Shown: piece by piece, positions 51,413-60,571 of the stretch
How positions within the stretch are numbered: the stretch's first letter is position 1
How the letters are laid out: each line of letters starts with the position of its first letter
DNA from: an uncultured Woeseiaceae bacterium
GTDB lineage: Bacteria; Pseudomonadota; Gammaproteobacteria; Steroidobacterales; Woeseiaceae
Direction of reading: 5' to 3'
Assembly: GCA_945787845.1 (NCBI GenBank)
Contig: CALZJH010000003.1
Location: forward strand, 310,001 to 374,000
Length of the DNA: 64,000 bases
Translations under genes and position numbers: made by a program
Notes under the pieces: generated by a model
Seen by the model: only the letters and a program-made list of their open reading frames with translations
Told to the model about the DNA's origin: nothing
The model's database searches: none

Positions 51413-52483
51413 ATGATCGATCTAAATCGTACCCTGAGCCTTGTCAAAGGTGGGATCTTCGATCCCGAGAAGACCTGGCGCGACTACCTGCCCGAAGCGG
51501 AGAGCTGGCAAAAGACGGCTTTCTTGTTAACCGGGCCGCTCATTCTTCTCGCAGCGGTAGCCGCATACCTGATCGGTTTTCTCGGCAGCGATGTGTCCAT
51601 GTTTGGACGCTTCCGTCCGACGATCGTCTCGACCCTCATGACAGTGGTCAGTTCGGCCATTGTCGCCGTCGCCGTTGCGTGGGTGGTCAGTGCTCTTTCC
51701 GGCGCGTTCGGCGGCAAGAGCGGTTTCGGCCTCGGGCTGGCGGCCACGACGTTTGCGTTCATTCCGGGCTACGTCGGGCAGGCCATCGTCTGGCTTCCCT
51801 GGATAGGGGGATTGCTGTCCCTTGGGCTGTTCATATACGCGCTCGTGCTTCTTTGGAAGGCGATACCCATATTCCTGGCCGTCCCTGAAGGCAAGCGCGT
51901 CGGTCACTACATCCTTTCCCTCGTCGCATCGATTGCGGCGATATTGATATTTTCGATGACGATTGGCCGATTCATCGGGCCTACCGTCACCGCGCCGTCG
52001 TTGAGCGAGATGTCGGACGCTTCGGATCGCGACGGCGGTTCAGGGGGCGGCCTGTATGACGGACTCGCGAGGCAGGCCGAGCTGATGGCCGCGGCCGAAG
52101 AAGATCGCTACGATCCGCCGTCGGACGGCCGGCTGAGCGAAGACCAGGTGCGCGAGTTCATTCGCGTAATGGACCGCTCCGAAGAGCTGCAACAGCGGAA
52201 GATGAAAAAGATGGAAGAGCTTGCCGAAAAAGCCGACCGCAATGAAGATGTTTCGCTTCGCGATATCGGCGCGATGATGGGCGGCATGAGCGAAGTGGCT
52301 GGCCTGCCTACCTCAGAGATCGAAGTGGTCAAGTCGGCGGGCGGTAACTGGGCCGAGCACCAATGGGTCCGGGAGTCGCTGCGCACCGCCTGGGTGCAGA
52401 AAGACGGCAACGACACGATCGCGCACAACTATGCGCTGTATCAGGAGTTCGAAGAAGCGCTCGACGCCTACATAGCCTATTGA
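51413..52483 (+). CDS. YIP1-family membrane protein
   Basis: This 356-residue protein opens LVKGGIFDPEKTWRDYLPE, the usual start of bacterial YIP1 proteins, then has five or six membrane helices (about 40-195). A long charged cytoplasmic tail follows (acidic, Met/Lys/Glu-rich; about 210-340) with no recognised domain. Function is unknown. GGGAGGC precedes the ATG 51413. It starts 77 bases after the repeat. Confidence 0.85.
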   Translation: MIDLNRTLSLVKGGIFDPEKTWRDYLPEAESWQKTAFLLTGPLILLAAVAAYLIGFLGSDVSMFGRFRPTIVSTLMTVVSSAIVAVAVAWVVSALSGAFGGKSGFGLGLAATTFAFIPGYVGQAIVWLPWIGGLLSLGLFIYALVLLWKAIPIFLAVPEGKRVGHYILSLVASIAAILIFSMTIGRFIGPTVTAPSLSEMSDASDRDGGSGGGLYDGLARQAELMAAAEEDRYDPPSDGRLSEDQVREFIRVMDRSEELQQRKMKKMEELAEKADRNEDVSLRDIGAMMGGMSEVAGLPTSEIEVVKSAGGNWAEHQWVRESLRTAWVQKDGNDTIAHNYALYQEFEEALDAYIAY

Positions 52484-52622
52484 AGCCGGCCCGAGGGATT
52501 GCTATGCACACCAGTTCACTAATCCTGGCTCTACTGAACCAGACGGTGCAGCTGCCTGATCCGCTTGCGCCAGCTAGCAGCAGGGAGGAGACTTACAGTA
52601 ATTTCCTTCCCGGATTTTTTCG

Positions 52623-53453
52623 ATGGAACTCGTTGTTTTTGACCTTGATGGCACGCTCCTCAATCGTGAATCGGTGATCTCCGAATACACGAGAGAGACG
52701 CTGCGGCTCCTCGACGAACGCGACATTGCCTACACGGTCGCCACCGGACGCACGCTTCACGGCGCGCGTGCGATTCTCGAGGGCCACGCTTTTCAGCTGC
52801 CACAGGCCTACAAGAACGGCGTAATGATCTGGCATCCGGATTCGAAGCGCATTTCGAGCGGTGCTACGCTGACGCCGGACGAGCTGGACAAGGTCGTCCT
52901 CGCCTGCCTGGGGCAGGGCGTTACGCCTTTCGTCTTTACGCTCGACGAAGATGACGAGAGCACCGTGTACCATCCCCCGGTGTTGTCGAATGTCGAGCGC
53001 AAACTCGTACGCAGCATCAGCATCCAGGAACACAAGCGGGTGTCTGCACTCGATGCGCTGCCCGCGGATGCAACGGTTACACACGTCAACTCTATCGGTG
53101 ATGGCGAAGCCATCAAGGCCGTGCTTCGCAGCGTCAATGATGAGCCGAACCTGGTGGCTTACTCCGGAATCGCACTGGAGGGACAACAGTGGCGCTGGCT
53201 CGACGTCCACCACAGCGACGCCAGCAAGGGCGGCGCCATCAAGACGATGAAGCGGCTGCTCGGCCTCGAGCGCGTGATCTGCTTCGGCGACAGCGACAAC
53301 GACCTCAGTATGTTCGAGGTGGCCGATGAAAGCTACGCGCCGGCCAACGCCAACGACAACATCAAGTCGGCCGCCACGGCGGTTATCGGCCACCACGACG
53401 ACGAGGGCATCGCACACTTCCTGCGCGAACGCTTTGCGCTCGACGCGCAATAA
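52623..53453 (+). CDS. Cof-type HAD phosphatase
   Basis: The 276-residue protein has the HAD motifs VFDLDGTLLNRE (nucleophile Asp, residues 5-16), KGGAIKTMKRLLG with the conserved Lys, and CFGDSDNDLSMFEVA with the Mg2+ acidic pair. The cap resembles class IIB Cof proteins, which dephosphorylate sugar phosphates or nucleotide precursors. ATG 52623 is the first credible start, since a TAA lies 24 bases upstream in frame, yet its Shine-Dalgarno sequence is poor. The best purine run, GGAGGAG, is about 35 bases away. Confidence 0.9.
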   Translation: MELVVFDLDGTLLNRESVISEYTRETLRLLDERDIAYTVATGRTLHGARAILEGHAFQLPQAYKNGVMIWHPDSKRISSGATLTPDELDKVVLACLGQGVTPFVFTLDEDDESTVYHPPVLSNVERKLVRSISIQEHKRVSALDALPADATVTHVNSIGDGEAIKAVLRSVNDEPNLVAYSGIALEGQQWRWLDVHHSDASKGGAIKTMKRLLGLERVICFGDSDNDLSMFEVADESYAPANANDNIKSAATAVIGHHDDEGIAHFLRERFALDAQ

Positions 53454-53560
53454 GTTTTCTGAGTCGTTAAGCGGGTTTTAGTCTAAGGCGGACCCCCCGG
53501 CACTGGCGTCAGCTCGAGATCGATTCTGACCTGGCCAGCATCCAGCGCGTCTAACTCTGA

Positions 53561-53569
53561 TGCTAGAAT
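53561..53569 (+). promoter_or_regulatory. Candidate extended -10 promoter for the SLC13 gene
   Basis: TGCTAGAAT is an extended -10 element whose transcript would start near 53577, giving a leader of about 15 bases that contains the GAGGGTGACGGAA region before ATG 53592. No clear -35 is needed or seen. It suggests a separate transcript for the permease. Confidence 0.45.
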
Positions 53570-53591
53570 TAGTGGTGAGGGTGACGGAAAT

Positions 53592-55433
53592 ATGGCCACG
53601 CAACTAACCACCCCGGACGCGCACGGGATTGCCGTCGTCGTCCTGATCGTATTCGCGCTGATTCTGTTCACGCGTGACAGGCTGCCGCTGGAGTCTTCGA
53701 GCCTGGTCGTGATCATCGTGCTGGTGGTCGGCTTTCACCTCTTTCCCTACGAAGTCGACGGTGTGGTGGTCGACCCGGCGCAATTCCTGCTCGGTTTCGG
53801 CAATGAGGCCCTGGTAGCCATCTGTTCGTTGCTGATTATCGGCAAAGCCCTCGAAACGACAGGGGCGCTGCAGCCAGTCGCCCGCTTTGCGGGCGACCAG
53901 TGGTCGAGACGCCCGAGCCTGGCACTGCTCCTGATGCTTGTCGTCGTTTTCGTCATGAGTGCGTTTGTCAACGACACCCCGATCGTTGTGCTGATGATTC
54001 CCATTCTCGTTGGCATCGCCCTGCGTACAAAACTCCCGGCATCGAGATTCATGCTGCCGATGGGACTCGCAACAATCATAGGCGGCATGTCGACCACCAT
54101 CGGCACGTCGACGAACCTGCTGGTGGTCGGGATTACACGCGACATGGGGGTGGCCGACATCGGCATGTTCGACATTACGCTGCCGGCGCTAATCGTCGGT
54201 GGCTTCGGCCTGTTGTACGTATGGCTGGTGGTGCCGCGCCTGCTTCCGGACCGCGCGACGCCGATGACCAGTACGCACCCACGTCTCTTCGATGCCCGGT
54301 TGACGATCTGCGAAGAGGGATTCGCCGTCGGCAAGACGCTGAAGGAAGTGCTCGACAAGACGCAACGTGAGATGCGAGTCGAAAAGATTCGGCGTGGCGA
54401 GTCGCTCATGCTGGCGAAATTGCCTTCCGTCGTCCTGCAGCCCGGTGACCACCTGTACGTCAAGGACACGCCGGAGAATTTGAAGCGCTTCGAGATGACG
54501 ATCGGGGCGACACTGTTTGGCCCGGGCCTCGATGCGGAGGCAGGCACTCCGGACTTGCCGGGGAAGGAAAGCGGTCAGCAACTGGCGGAAATCGTCGTCA
54601 CGGTGGGCTCACCGCTGTATCGCAAGCGACTGGCGGATGTGTCGCTGGGACCATCTTTCGGCCTGATCCCGCTGGCTGTATACCAGGCACGAGCGCCAGG
54701 TGAACGCGAGGCCAAAGATCCGGATTCTGTGCGCCTGCGTGCCGGTGATGTTGTTCTGATGCAAGGCGATCGACTGGGGCTTGATGCCGCGAAGGCAGGT
54801 GGCAAGATGCTGGTCGTCGATGGCACGTCGGGCCTCCCCAAGGCGCACCGGGCCAAGCGGGCGCTATCCGTGCTGGTGCTGGTCGTTGCGGCCGCCGCAT
54901 TCGGATTGCTGCCGATTGCCACCTCCGCCATGATCGGCGTTGGTCTGATGATTGCGTTTGGGTGTATTGCCTGGCGTGACGTCGGGCGATCCCTTCCAAT
55001 CGCCGTCATCATGCTGATCGTCGCCAGCCTGGCGATGGGCAAGGCGCTGGTTGCAACCGGTATGGCCTCCTTCCTGGCGAGCGGGTTTGTCAGTGCGGCC
55101 GGCGGTCTGCCCACACCCGTGATCATCAGCGCCTTCATCCTGGTAATGGCTGTGTTGACGAACATCGTGTCCAACAATGCTGCGGCCGTCATCGGCACGC
55201 CGATCGCGATTTCGGCGGCGCAGCAGCTCGGCATCGACCCGCTACCGTTTGTGCTTGCCGTTTTGTTCGGCGCCAACATGAGTTTCGCAACTCCGTTCGG
55301 GTATCAGACGAACCTGTTGATTCTGAGTACCGGCGGTTACCGATTCGCCGACTTTCTGAAAGTGGGTATTCCGTTGATCGTGATCTTATGGATCGGGTTT
55401 TCTATCGTTTTGCCCGTGTTGTACGGGCTCTGA
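53592..55433 (+). CDS. SLC13-family (DASS) permease with RCK_C/TrkA_C domains
   Basis: The 613-residue protein has two halves of membrane helices: N-terminal about 5-205 and C-terminal about 415-610, with NSNAAAVIG-type sequence NIVSNNAAAVIGTPI and NDTPIVVLMIPI. Two cytoplasmic TrkA_C/RCK_C domains sit between them (about 225-300 and 330-400; SPLYRKRLADVSLGP). The family carries dicarboxylates, sulfate or similar anions with Na+. TSTNLLV supplies the pseudo-symmetric signature. The RCK domains may regulate it by ligand. Substrate is not readable. Confidence 0.92.
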   Translation: MATQLTTPDAHGIAVVVLIVFALILFTRDRLPLESSSLVVIIVLVVGFHLFPYEVDGVVVDPAQFLLGFGNEALVAICSLLIIGKALETTGALQPVARFAGDQWSRRPSLALLLMLVVVFVMSAFVNDTPIVVLMIPILVGIALRTKLPASRFMLPMGLATIIGGMSTTIGTSTNLLVVGITRDMGVADIGMFDITLPALIVGGFGLLYVWLVVPRLLPDRATPMTSTHPRLFDARLTICEEGFAVGKTLKEVLDKTQREMRVEKIRRGESLMLAKLPSVVLQPGDHLYVKDTPENLKRFEMTIGATLFGPGLDAEAGTPDLPGKESGQQLAEIVVTVGSPLYRKRLADVSLGPSFGLIPLAVYQARAPGEREAKDPDSVRLRAGDVVLMQGDRLGLDAAKAGGKMLVVDGTSGLPKAHRAKRALSVLVLVVAAAAFGLLPIATSAMIGVGLMIAFGCIAWRDVGRSLPIAVIMLIVASLAMGKALVATGMASFLASGFVSAAGGLPTPVIISAFILVMAVLTNIVSNNAAAVIGTPIAISAAQQLGIDPLPFVLAVLFGANMSFATPFGYQTNLLILSTGGYRFADFLKVGIPLIVILWIGFSIVLPVLYGL

Positions 55434-55508
55434 CATCAGCGCTCCGCGTCTCACGTTGACGCATTGGTCGCGAGCCGGCCCGCCCCTCGCCACGAGCTTT
55501 TCGGCGAC

Positions 55509-56453
55509 TTAACTCAGGCGTTCGCCACAATTCGGGCATTCTTTCGCGGCCTTGTCCCGAATCTCCTGCATCATGTCATGCAATAGTTGCAACGCTTCGT
55601 CACTGTCGAGGCCCAACTCCTTGCGCAGTACCTCCAGTTTCCAGCGTTCGTCCTCGTCGATAATGCCGTCTTTCAGAGCCCTTTGGATATATCGATTGTA
55701 TTCACGTTTTCTTCCTTGGATGTTCTCCGCGAATCCTGACGCCAATATGGCTGCAGGCAATGCGATCATGCCAATGCCGATCAGGCCTATGAGACCGGCG
55801 AATATTTTTCCCATCGTCGTGATTGGCACGACATCGCCATAACCGACGGTCGTCAGGGTCACGATGGCCCACCACATGGAATTGGGCATGCTGCCGAATG
55901 TCTCCGGCTGAAGTTCGTTCTCCAGGAGGTAAATGCCGCCAGCCGCGATAACGAGCATCATCAGCAGCACAACGACTGCCGCCAGCAGAGCTTCGGATTC
56001 TTTGCGGACAACGTCCAGCAGGGCTCCCAACGCCGGCGAGTAGCGGGTTAGCTTGAGAAGCCGTAGCAATCGCAACACCCGCAAGAAACGAAGATCCATG
56101 GTCACGTACAAACTCAGGTAGAACGGCAGGATTGCGATCAGGTCAACTAGTGCGATGGGCCTCAGCATGTACCTGATCCGGCCCAAGATTGGTGATGAAT
56201 CGCGTGCTTCCTTGAGGTCGATAGAACTCCATACCCGGGCAAGATATTCAACGGTGAAAATCGCAACAGAAAAGACCTCGAAACGCCAGAATGCCTGTTG
56301 AAATTGCTCGTAGATCGGGTCGACTGACTCGAGAAATATTGCGATGACATTTAAAGAAATCAGCAGGATCAGCAACAAGTTGACGATGCGGCTTGGCCTT
56401 GGAGCGTGGTATCCCTGCTCGAGCAGGTTGGCCATTCGTTTGCGTAGGCTCAT
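55509..56453 (-). CDS. Voltage-gated-like potassium channel with cytoplasmic tail
   Basis: This 314-residue protein has six membrane helices. A charged S4-like helix (FLRVLRLLRLLKLTR), pore helix and selectivity filter TVGYGD are all present. The long C-terminal tail (225-314) is charged and ends CPNCGERLS, a zinc ribbon-like pair of cysteines. It is a Kv/KvAP-type tetrameric K+ channel of the inner membrane. It converges on the SLC13 gene. Confidence 0.92.
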   Translation of the reverse strand: MSLRKRMANLLEQGYHAPRPSRIVNLLLILLISLNVIAIFLESVDPIYEQFQQAFWRFEVFSVAIFTVEYLARVWSSIDLKEARDSSPILGRIRYMLRPIALVDLIAILPFYLSLYVTMDLRFLRVLRLLRLLKLTRYSPALGALLDVVRKESEALLAAVVVLLMMLVIAAGGIYLLENELQPETFGSMPNSMWWAIVTLTTVGYGDVVPITTMGKIFAGLIGLIGIGMIALPAAILASGFAENIQGRKREYNRYIQRALKDGIIDEDERWKLEVLRKELGLDSDEALQLLHDMMQEIRDKAAKECPNCGERLS

Positions 56454-56721
56454 TACGGTTCTCGGTTCAACGCGGGCAGTGTCAATCTTACAGGCACCGC
56501 CAGAGGGATGAATGGGGTTTCTGCCTGACGCCTGTCAGCGTGCCTGCGTGGGTGCCCGAACCAGGATCACCTGCCGCGACTGCACGTAAGCAGCGGTAGT
56601 CGCAAGTACGGAATACCGCAGCTTAGGTATTTCTGACGATTGTGGCCGCCCCGCCGAACGACTATACGTAATAGAAACGGCCCCTTAGCACAACTTAGAC
56701 ACCAGCAAACAGGGCGGCAGA

Positions 56722-57336
56722 ATGCAAATCGAACGAATACGGGCCCAAATTCAAGAAGGCAAAATTATTGAGCAACAGTCAGGCGTACTGCATCGGGCGG
56801 TCGTTAATCTGGCCAAGCTTAACGGCGTTCGCGTTACCGAGCTGCAAGTGAAGGCAATAATCGACTTCGTTACTGAATATATTGAGCATGCACCAGCGCT
56901 GATGATGATCATTGAAGAAACAGCGGCAATGAGCGGCGCACAGCCCGACGTCCAGCCAATCCTTGATGTCACCGAAGACTATTTTCTGGCACCCAATGAC
57001 ATTATTCCCGACCATTATGGTCTGGTCGGATTGCTGGATGATGCGTATCTCACTCACATGCTTATGGAAGCAATCTCAAACAGGCACAAGTCGCAAACCG
57101 GCAAATCATTGTTGCCGATGGACGCGCACGAGACGAACAGGTTCATAAGAAGGCTGATTGGAGAACCGTTTGTCAGCATTCTCGATGAGCATGTTGCGAC
57201 GACGCTTGATGGCCTAAGCGAGAAACTGAATATCAATCAGATATTGGTCGCACTGGCTCAAATGAGTTTGCCTGCAGTTCCAGAACCGATAAGGGGAAAC
57301 GCGCGCGTAACAGAGATTATCGGCGCAAGTATTTAG
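56722..57336 (+). CDS. YkvA/DUF1232-like protein
   Basis: The 204-residue protein has a helical N-terminus and a central segment DYFLAPNDIIPDHYGLVGLL, then DDAYLTHMLMEAI. This matches the DUF1232/YkvA pattern (helix, D-x-IPD, DD). It lacks a membrane helix that would fit a transporter. Base composition looks less GC-rich than neighbouring genes, a mild hint of transfer. Function is unknown. GGCGG precedes ATG 56722, and the 268-base gap before it shows no other gene. Confidence 0.6.
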   Translation: MQIERIRAQIQEGKIIEQQSGVLHRAVVNLAKLNGVRVTELQVKAIIDFVTEYIEHAPALMMIIEETAAMSGAQPDVQPILDVTEDYFLAPNDIIPDHYGLVGLLDDAYLTHMLMEAISNRHKSQTGKSLLPMDAHETNRFIRRLIGEPFVSILDEHVATTLDGLSEKLNINQILVALAQMSLPAVPEPIRGNARVTEIIGASI

Positions 57337-57358
57337 GCGGTAGGCGAATTTTTTTATC

Positions 57359-58303
57359 TCAGCGTTCGGACAGAAACTCCAGGTAATGCTCGGCGGTGTC
57401 CACTGGCCGTTCGAGCATCGGCAGGTGCCCGGTATCCTGCATGACGATGACCTTGGCCTGCGGCAACAGGGGTTCCATGACGTCGATGGAACTCACGTCG
57501 AGGACGCGATCGAATTCGCCCCATATGATCAGGACGGGCCGCTCTATATCGCCGAGCAGCGGCTCCAGCGGCACGTAGCGTTCGTCCTTGAGGGCCGTAA
57601 AAATGTAGCGATTGAATTCGGCCTGCTCGAAGGTCTTCTTTGCCAGTACGCCTTTTGCGGGCCATGGAATGAACGGTTTCTTGTACGAAGCGAACGCGAC
57701 CAGCCGGTCAAAGTCGTCAAGTGAGCTCATGACCAATGGGTTTTCGCCTCTGCCGACGGCCAGGAACATGTCCGAGGGCTGGGGTGAATCGATGCCGCCG
57801 TTGTTCAGCAGCACGAGCGAAAGGACCTGCTCGGGGTGCGCATGCGTATACAGGGCGGAGAGGTGTCCGCCCATCGAATTGCCGCCGATGTGCAGCGGGC
57901 TAAGTTCAAGGGCAGCGACAAACCCCGCGAGCCGGTCGCGTTGCGCAGTCAGGGAATAGTCCCAGTCGGCATGTCGAGCCGAGTCCCCGAAGCCCGGCAG
58001 GTCGGGTGCGATGACCCGATAATCCTGCACCAGCGTTCGAGAAAACCGCGTCCAGTGGTCTTTGTCGCCGCCGAAGCCGTGCAGCAGCACGAGCAACGGG
58101 GCCTCGGGCGAGCCGCCCTCAAGGTAGTGCCAGGTCTCGCCGTCAACGACGGCCGATTTCAATTCGAGCCCGCTGCGCTGACGCTCGGCTGCGAACATAA
58201 GCCGCGTCGTGTCTTCGGGGAAGATCGCCATCAGGGCGACCAGGCAGGCGAGTACCAGCAGCGAAAATAATCCGATTTTTTTCAAGCGAGTTTCACTCCT
58301 CAT
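57359..58303 (-). CDS. Alpha/beta-hydrolase, membrane-anchored
   Basis: The 314-residue protein has an N-terminal membrane anchor (IGLFSLLVLACLVALMAIF) and an alpha/beta-hydrolase core: LVLLHGFGGDKDHW (oxyanion HG), nucleophile GNSMGG, IIWGEFDRVL with the acid and DTGHLPMLERP with the catalytic His. It is probably an esterase, lipase-like or C-C hydrolase exposed to the periplasm. ATG 58303 lies two bases after the stop of the upstream membrane gene, so the two are coupled. Confidence 0.88.
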   Translation of the reverse strand: MRSETRLKKIGLFSLLVLACLVALMAIFPEDTTRLMFAAERQRSGLELKSAVVDGETWHYLEGGSPEAPLLVLLHGFGGDKDHWTRFSRTLVQDYRVIAPDLPGFGDSARHADWDYSLTAQRDRLAGFVAALELSPLHIGGNSMGGHLSALYTHAHPEQVLSLVLLNNGGIDSPQPSDMFLAVGRGENPLVMSSLDDFDRLVAFASYKKPFIPWPAKGVLAKKTFEQAEFNRYIFTALKDERYVPLEPLLGDIERPVLIIWGEFDRVLDVSSIDVMEPLLPQAKVIVMQDTGHLPMLERPVDTAEHYLEFLSER

Positions 58304-58305
58304 GG

Positions 58306-58860
58306 TCAGGCCGTCAGGTAGAGGATCAGAATCGTATAGCCGGTGAACAGGACCGACAGCCACTTGAACCACTGTGGCTTCAACAGCATCAGGGCAATAA
58401 GGCTGCCACCGAGAATCGGAAACGCAAACGAGGCCAGTGGCGGGTTGTCGAACATTGTCAGATTGACGTAGGGCCCGATCGCAAAATAGCCGAGCATTGA
58501 CGCCGCCGACACCCGACCCAGTGACCGGCTGTGCGCGAGAAAATCCAGCTCGGTATCGTCCGATATATCCAGGTCCTCAGCCGGCAGCGCGAGTTCCGCA
58601 GCGCCGTAGACAAATATCGCGCCAATCACCAGGGCGAAGAAATCGACGATGGACCAGTCCGAGACCAGGCGAAGCTCCCAGCCGACCCACCACAGCTGCA
58701 GAATGTAGATGAAGATGCAGGCGCCCCACAGCATCGTCGCCCAGTGAAAGGCGACGCGTTTGTGCGCGCGCACCAGCAGCGCGGCGTTGTGAAGCAGGCG
58801 TGCCATCGCCAGGCCGAGAATGATTGAGATGGCGATGAAGATGTATTCGTGTTGGGTCAT
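58306..58860 (-). CDS. Small multi-pass membrane protein
   Basis: The 184-residue protein has about five membrane helices (IFIAISIILGLAMARLL; ATMLWGACIFIYILQLWWVGW; others to the C-terminus) with an acidic loop near 95-110. No family recognised. It immediately precedes the alpha/beta-hydrolase gene, and the stop and next start are separated by two bases, so the hydrolase may depend on it. Confidence 0.6.
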   Translation of the reverse strand: MTQHEYIFIAISIILGLAMARLLHNAALLVRAHKRVAFHWATMLWGACIFIYILQLWWVGWELRLVSDWSIVDFFALVIGAIFVYGAAELALPAEDLDISDDTELDFLAHSRSLGRVSAASMLGYFAIGPYVNLTMFDNPPLASFAFPILGGSLIALMLLKPQWFKWLSVLFTGYTILILYLTA

Positions 58861-59012
58861 GCGGGCAACATGCCTGCGCCATGGTCAAAACACAAATTCG
58901 TTGCGAGGCGCTGCGCGACCGGCGACCGAGCAGATGTGTATCGAATCGTAACGGAGTCGCCGCTTGCCGCTCGAACGCGCGCATACTAGGGATTGTTAAC
59001 AAGGGTAGGTTC

Positions 59013-60320
59013 ATGGCACCGGATAATCTCAATACCTCGGCGTTCGGCCGCTTCGTCAAGGTGGGCGGGCTGGTCGGCCGTGTCGGCGCTTCTGTGCTGA
59101 GCGAGCAAGCGGTCGGGCTGCTTCGCGACGGTCCCGCAAAGCGGTTGAAGAAGGCCGAGAACATGGTCCGCAACGCGAGCCGCATCGCGGCCACCCTTGG
59201 CGAGATGAAGGGCGCTGCGATGAAGGTCGGGCAGATGCTTAGCCTGCACGAGGGTTTGTTACCCCCGGAAGTCTCGGCCGTTCTCAGCGTCCTGCAAAAG
59301 GAAGCGCCCAGCGTTTCCTTTGATGTGATGGAGCGCCAGTTACGCCGCGAACTCGAGGACTTCGATGAGTTGTTCGAGTCGGTGGAGCCGGAGGCGTTTG
59401 CCGCCGCGTCGATCGGCCAGGTCCACCGCGGCGTCATGAGGGACGGTCGCGAGGTGGCGGTCAAGATCCAGTATCCGAAGGCCGACCGGATGGTGAAGGC
59501 GGACCTCAAGAACCTCAAAACCCTGCTGGGCAACCTGGTCGGTCTTTTTACCGACATCGACTTCGAACCGATCTGGGAAGAAGTCCAGGACCGCTTGCTC
59601 GAAGAACTCGACTACCGCAAGGAGTCGGAGAGTATTCGGCGCATGGCCTCGATGCATGCGGACCTGCCCGAGATCATTGTGCCCGAGGTCGTGCAGGAGG
59701 CGACGACCCGGCGGGTTTTGACGATGAGTTTCGTGGACGGCATCCCGCCCGGTGAAGCCGCCTCGGATCGCTATCCTCAGCCGCTAAAGGACGAGTGGGG
59801 AATGACCCTGTTCGAGTTCACGTTGCGAGGCCTTTTGGATCACCGGTTCCTGCACGCGGACCCGAATTTCGCAAATTTCGCCTTTCGCGAGGACGGGCGA
59901 GTCGTTGTCTACGATTACGGTTGCATGAAGGAGATACCGGCCGAGCTTGCGGCAGGTTACTCGAAGCTGATGAACGCCCTGCTCGACAAACGCAAGGCGG
60001 CGATCCCCGGGATCCTGTGCGAGATGGGCGTCGGCAAAAATGGCGGAACCGCAATGCCGCGGGCCATGACCGACCCGTATGTCGACCTGATGCAGGACAT
60101 TCTGCGGGCATCGCCGCCCTATACCTTCGGCGAGGACAGCTCGATCTACACAAGCCTGTTCGAGTTGGGGAAGTCGAACTGGCAGGACGCCACCGATATC
60201 CGGTTTCCCAAGGACGTGGTGTTCATCGATCGAACGCTGGGCGGTCTGTTCGGCAACTTAGGGAAGCTGCGGGCGACCGGCCCGTGGAGAAAGCTCATTC
60301 GCAAGCACACCGCCGCCTGA
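59013..60320 (+). CDS. ABC1/UbiB-family atypical kinase
   Basis: The 435-residue protein has the UbiB motifs AAMKVGQMLSLHEGLLPPE (KxGQ), AAASIGQVHRGVMRDGREV (Ala-rich loop) and VAVKIQYP (lysine). Further motifs are HADPNFANFAF (a variant of HADPHPGN) and VVYDYGCM (DFG as DYG). Members regulate ubiquinone or other isoprenoid lipid metabolism by ATP-dependent activity. ATG 59013 is preferred, with AGG upstream; a 44-residue extension from 58881 is basic and has no relatives in the fold. Its stop lies just before the repeat at 60324. Confidence 0.92.
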   Translation: MAPDNLNTSAFGRFVKVGGLVGRVGASVLSEQAVGLLRDGPAKRLKKAENMVRNASRIAATLGEMKGAAMKVGQMLSLHEGLLPPEVSAVLSVLQKEAPSVSFDVMERQLRRELEDFDELFESVEPEAFAAASIGQVHRGVMRDGREVAVKIQYPKADRMVKADLKNLKTLLGNLVGLFTDIDFEPIWEEVQDRLLEELDYRKESESIRRMASMHADLPEIIVPEVVQEATTRRVLTMSFVDGIPPGEAASDRYPQPLKDEWGMTLFEFTLRGLLDHRFLHADPNFANFAFREDGRVVVYDYGCMKEIPAELAAGYSKLMNALLDKRKAAIPGILCEMGVGKNGGTAMPRAMTDPYVDLMQDILRASPPYTFGEDSSIYTSLFELGKSNWQDATDIRFPKDVVFIDRTLGGLFGNLGKLRATGPWRKLIRKHTAA

Positions 60321-60323
60321 GCT

Positions 60324-60382
60324 GCGGACTGAAAATCCGCGTGTCGGCAGTTCATCCGAGGCGCGTAGCGCCGACAGACGCG
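60324..60382 (+). repeat. tRNA-Phe-like 3' half repeat, copy 2
   Basis: GGACTGAAAATCC, then GCGTGTCGGCAGTTC, is the anticodon arm, variable loop and T-arm start of a tRNA-Phe(GAA), as known from typical tRNA-Phe sequences. After that the match is lost (ATCCGAGGCGCG). The same 59-base block, with about ten differences, follows the stop at 51284. It begins four bases after the UbiB-like stop. Confidence 0.6.
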
Positions 60383-60483
60383 CGCAGCTAACGAGCTCGA
60401 GACATAGCATCAAGGCGGCAACGGCGACTGGGATTGTTAGACACCCGAAGTCCACTACCCGTGATCAAAACCTGACGGTTATT

Positions 60484-60512
60484 GTTAAATGGTAGAGCAT
60501 CGGCTACCCGAA
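60484..60512 (+). pseudogene. Degenerate tRNA-like remnant (D arm to anticodon loop)
   Basis: GTTAAATGGTAGAGCATCGGC, then TACCCGAA, aligns with tRNA-Gly(CCC) bases from the D arm through the anticodon loop at about three quarters identity. The acceptor and T arms are not recognisable, and no cloverleaf can form. Confidence 0.4.
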
Positions 60513-60514
60513 AT

Positions 60515-60571
60515 GTAACCAACTGATTCGTTGAGGCTTTCTGGGTATGCTAAGTTCCAACTTCACTTTGG
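60515..60571 (+). repeat. Weak repeat shared with 1061-1117
   Basis: Starts GTAACCAACTGA, three bases after the tRNA-like remnant. Shared runs with the copy at 1061 are GTAACCAA, TTTCTG and GTATGCT. Significance is uncertain because of short length. Confidence 0.35.

Noticed and set aside
52501..52677. Short frame starting MHTSSLILALLNQ before the HAD gene
   Set aside because: It overlaps the HAD coding start, has no conserved features and ends without a domain; probably untranslated leader.
51278..60382. Genomic island bounded by the two tRNA-Phe-like repeats
   Set aside because: The repeats are direct and flank 9 kb, but the genes between (YIP1, HAD, SLC13, channel, UbiB-like) are chromosomal in type and no integrase or mobile gene is present.
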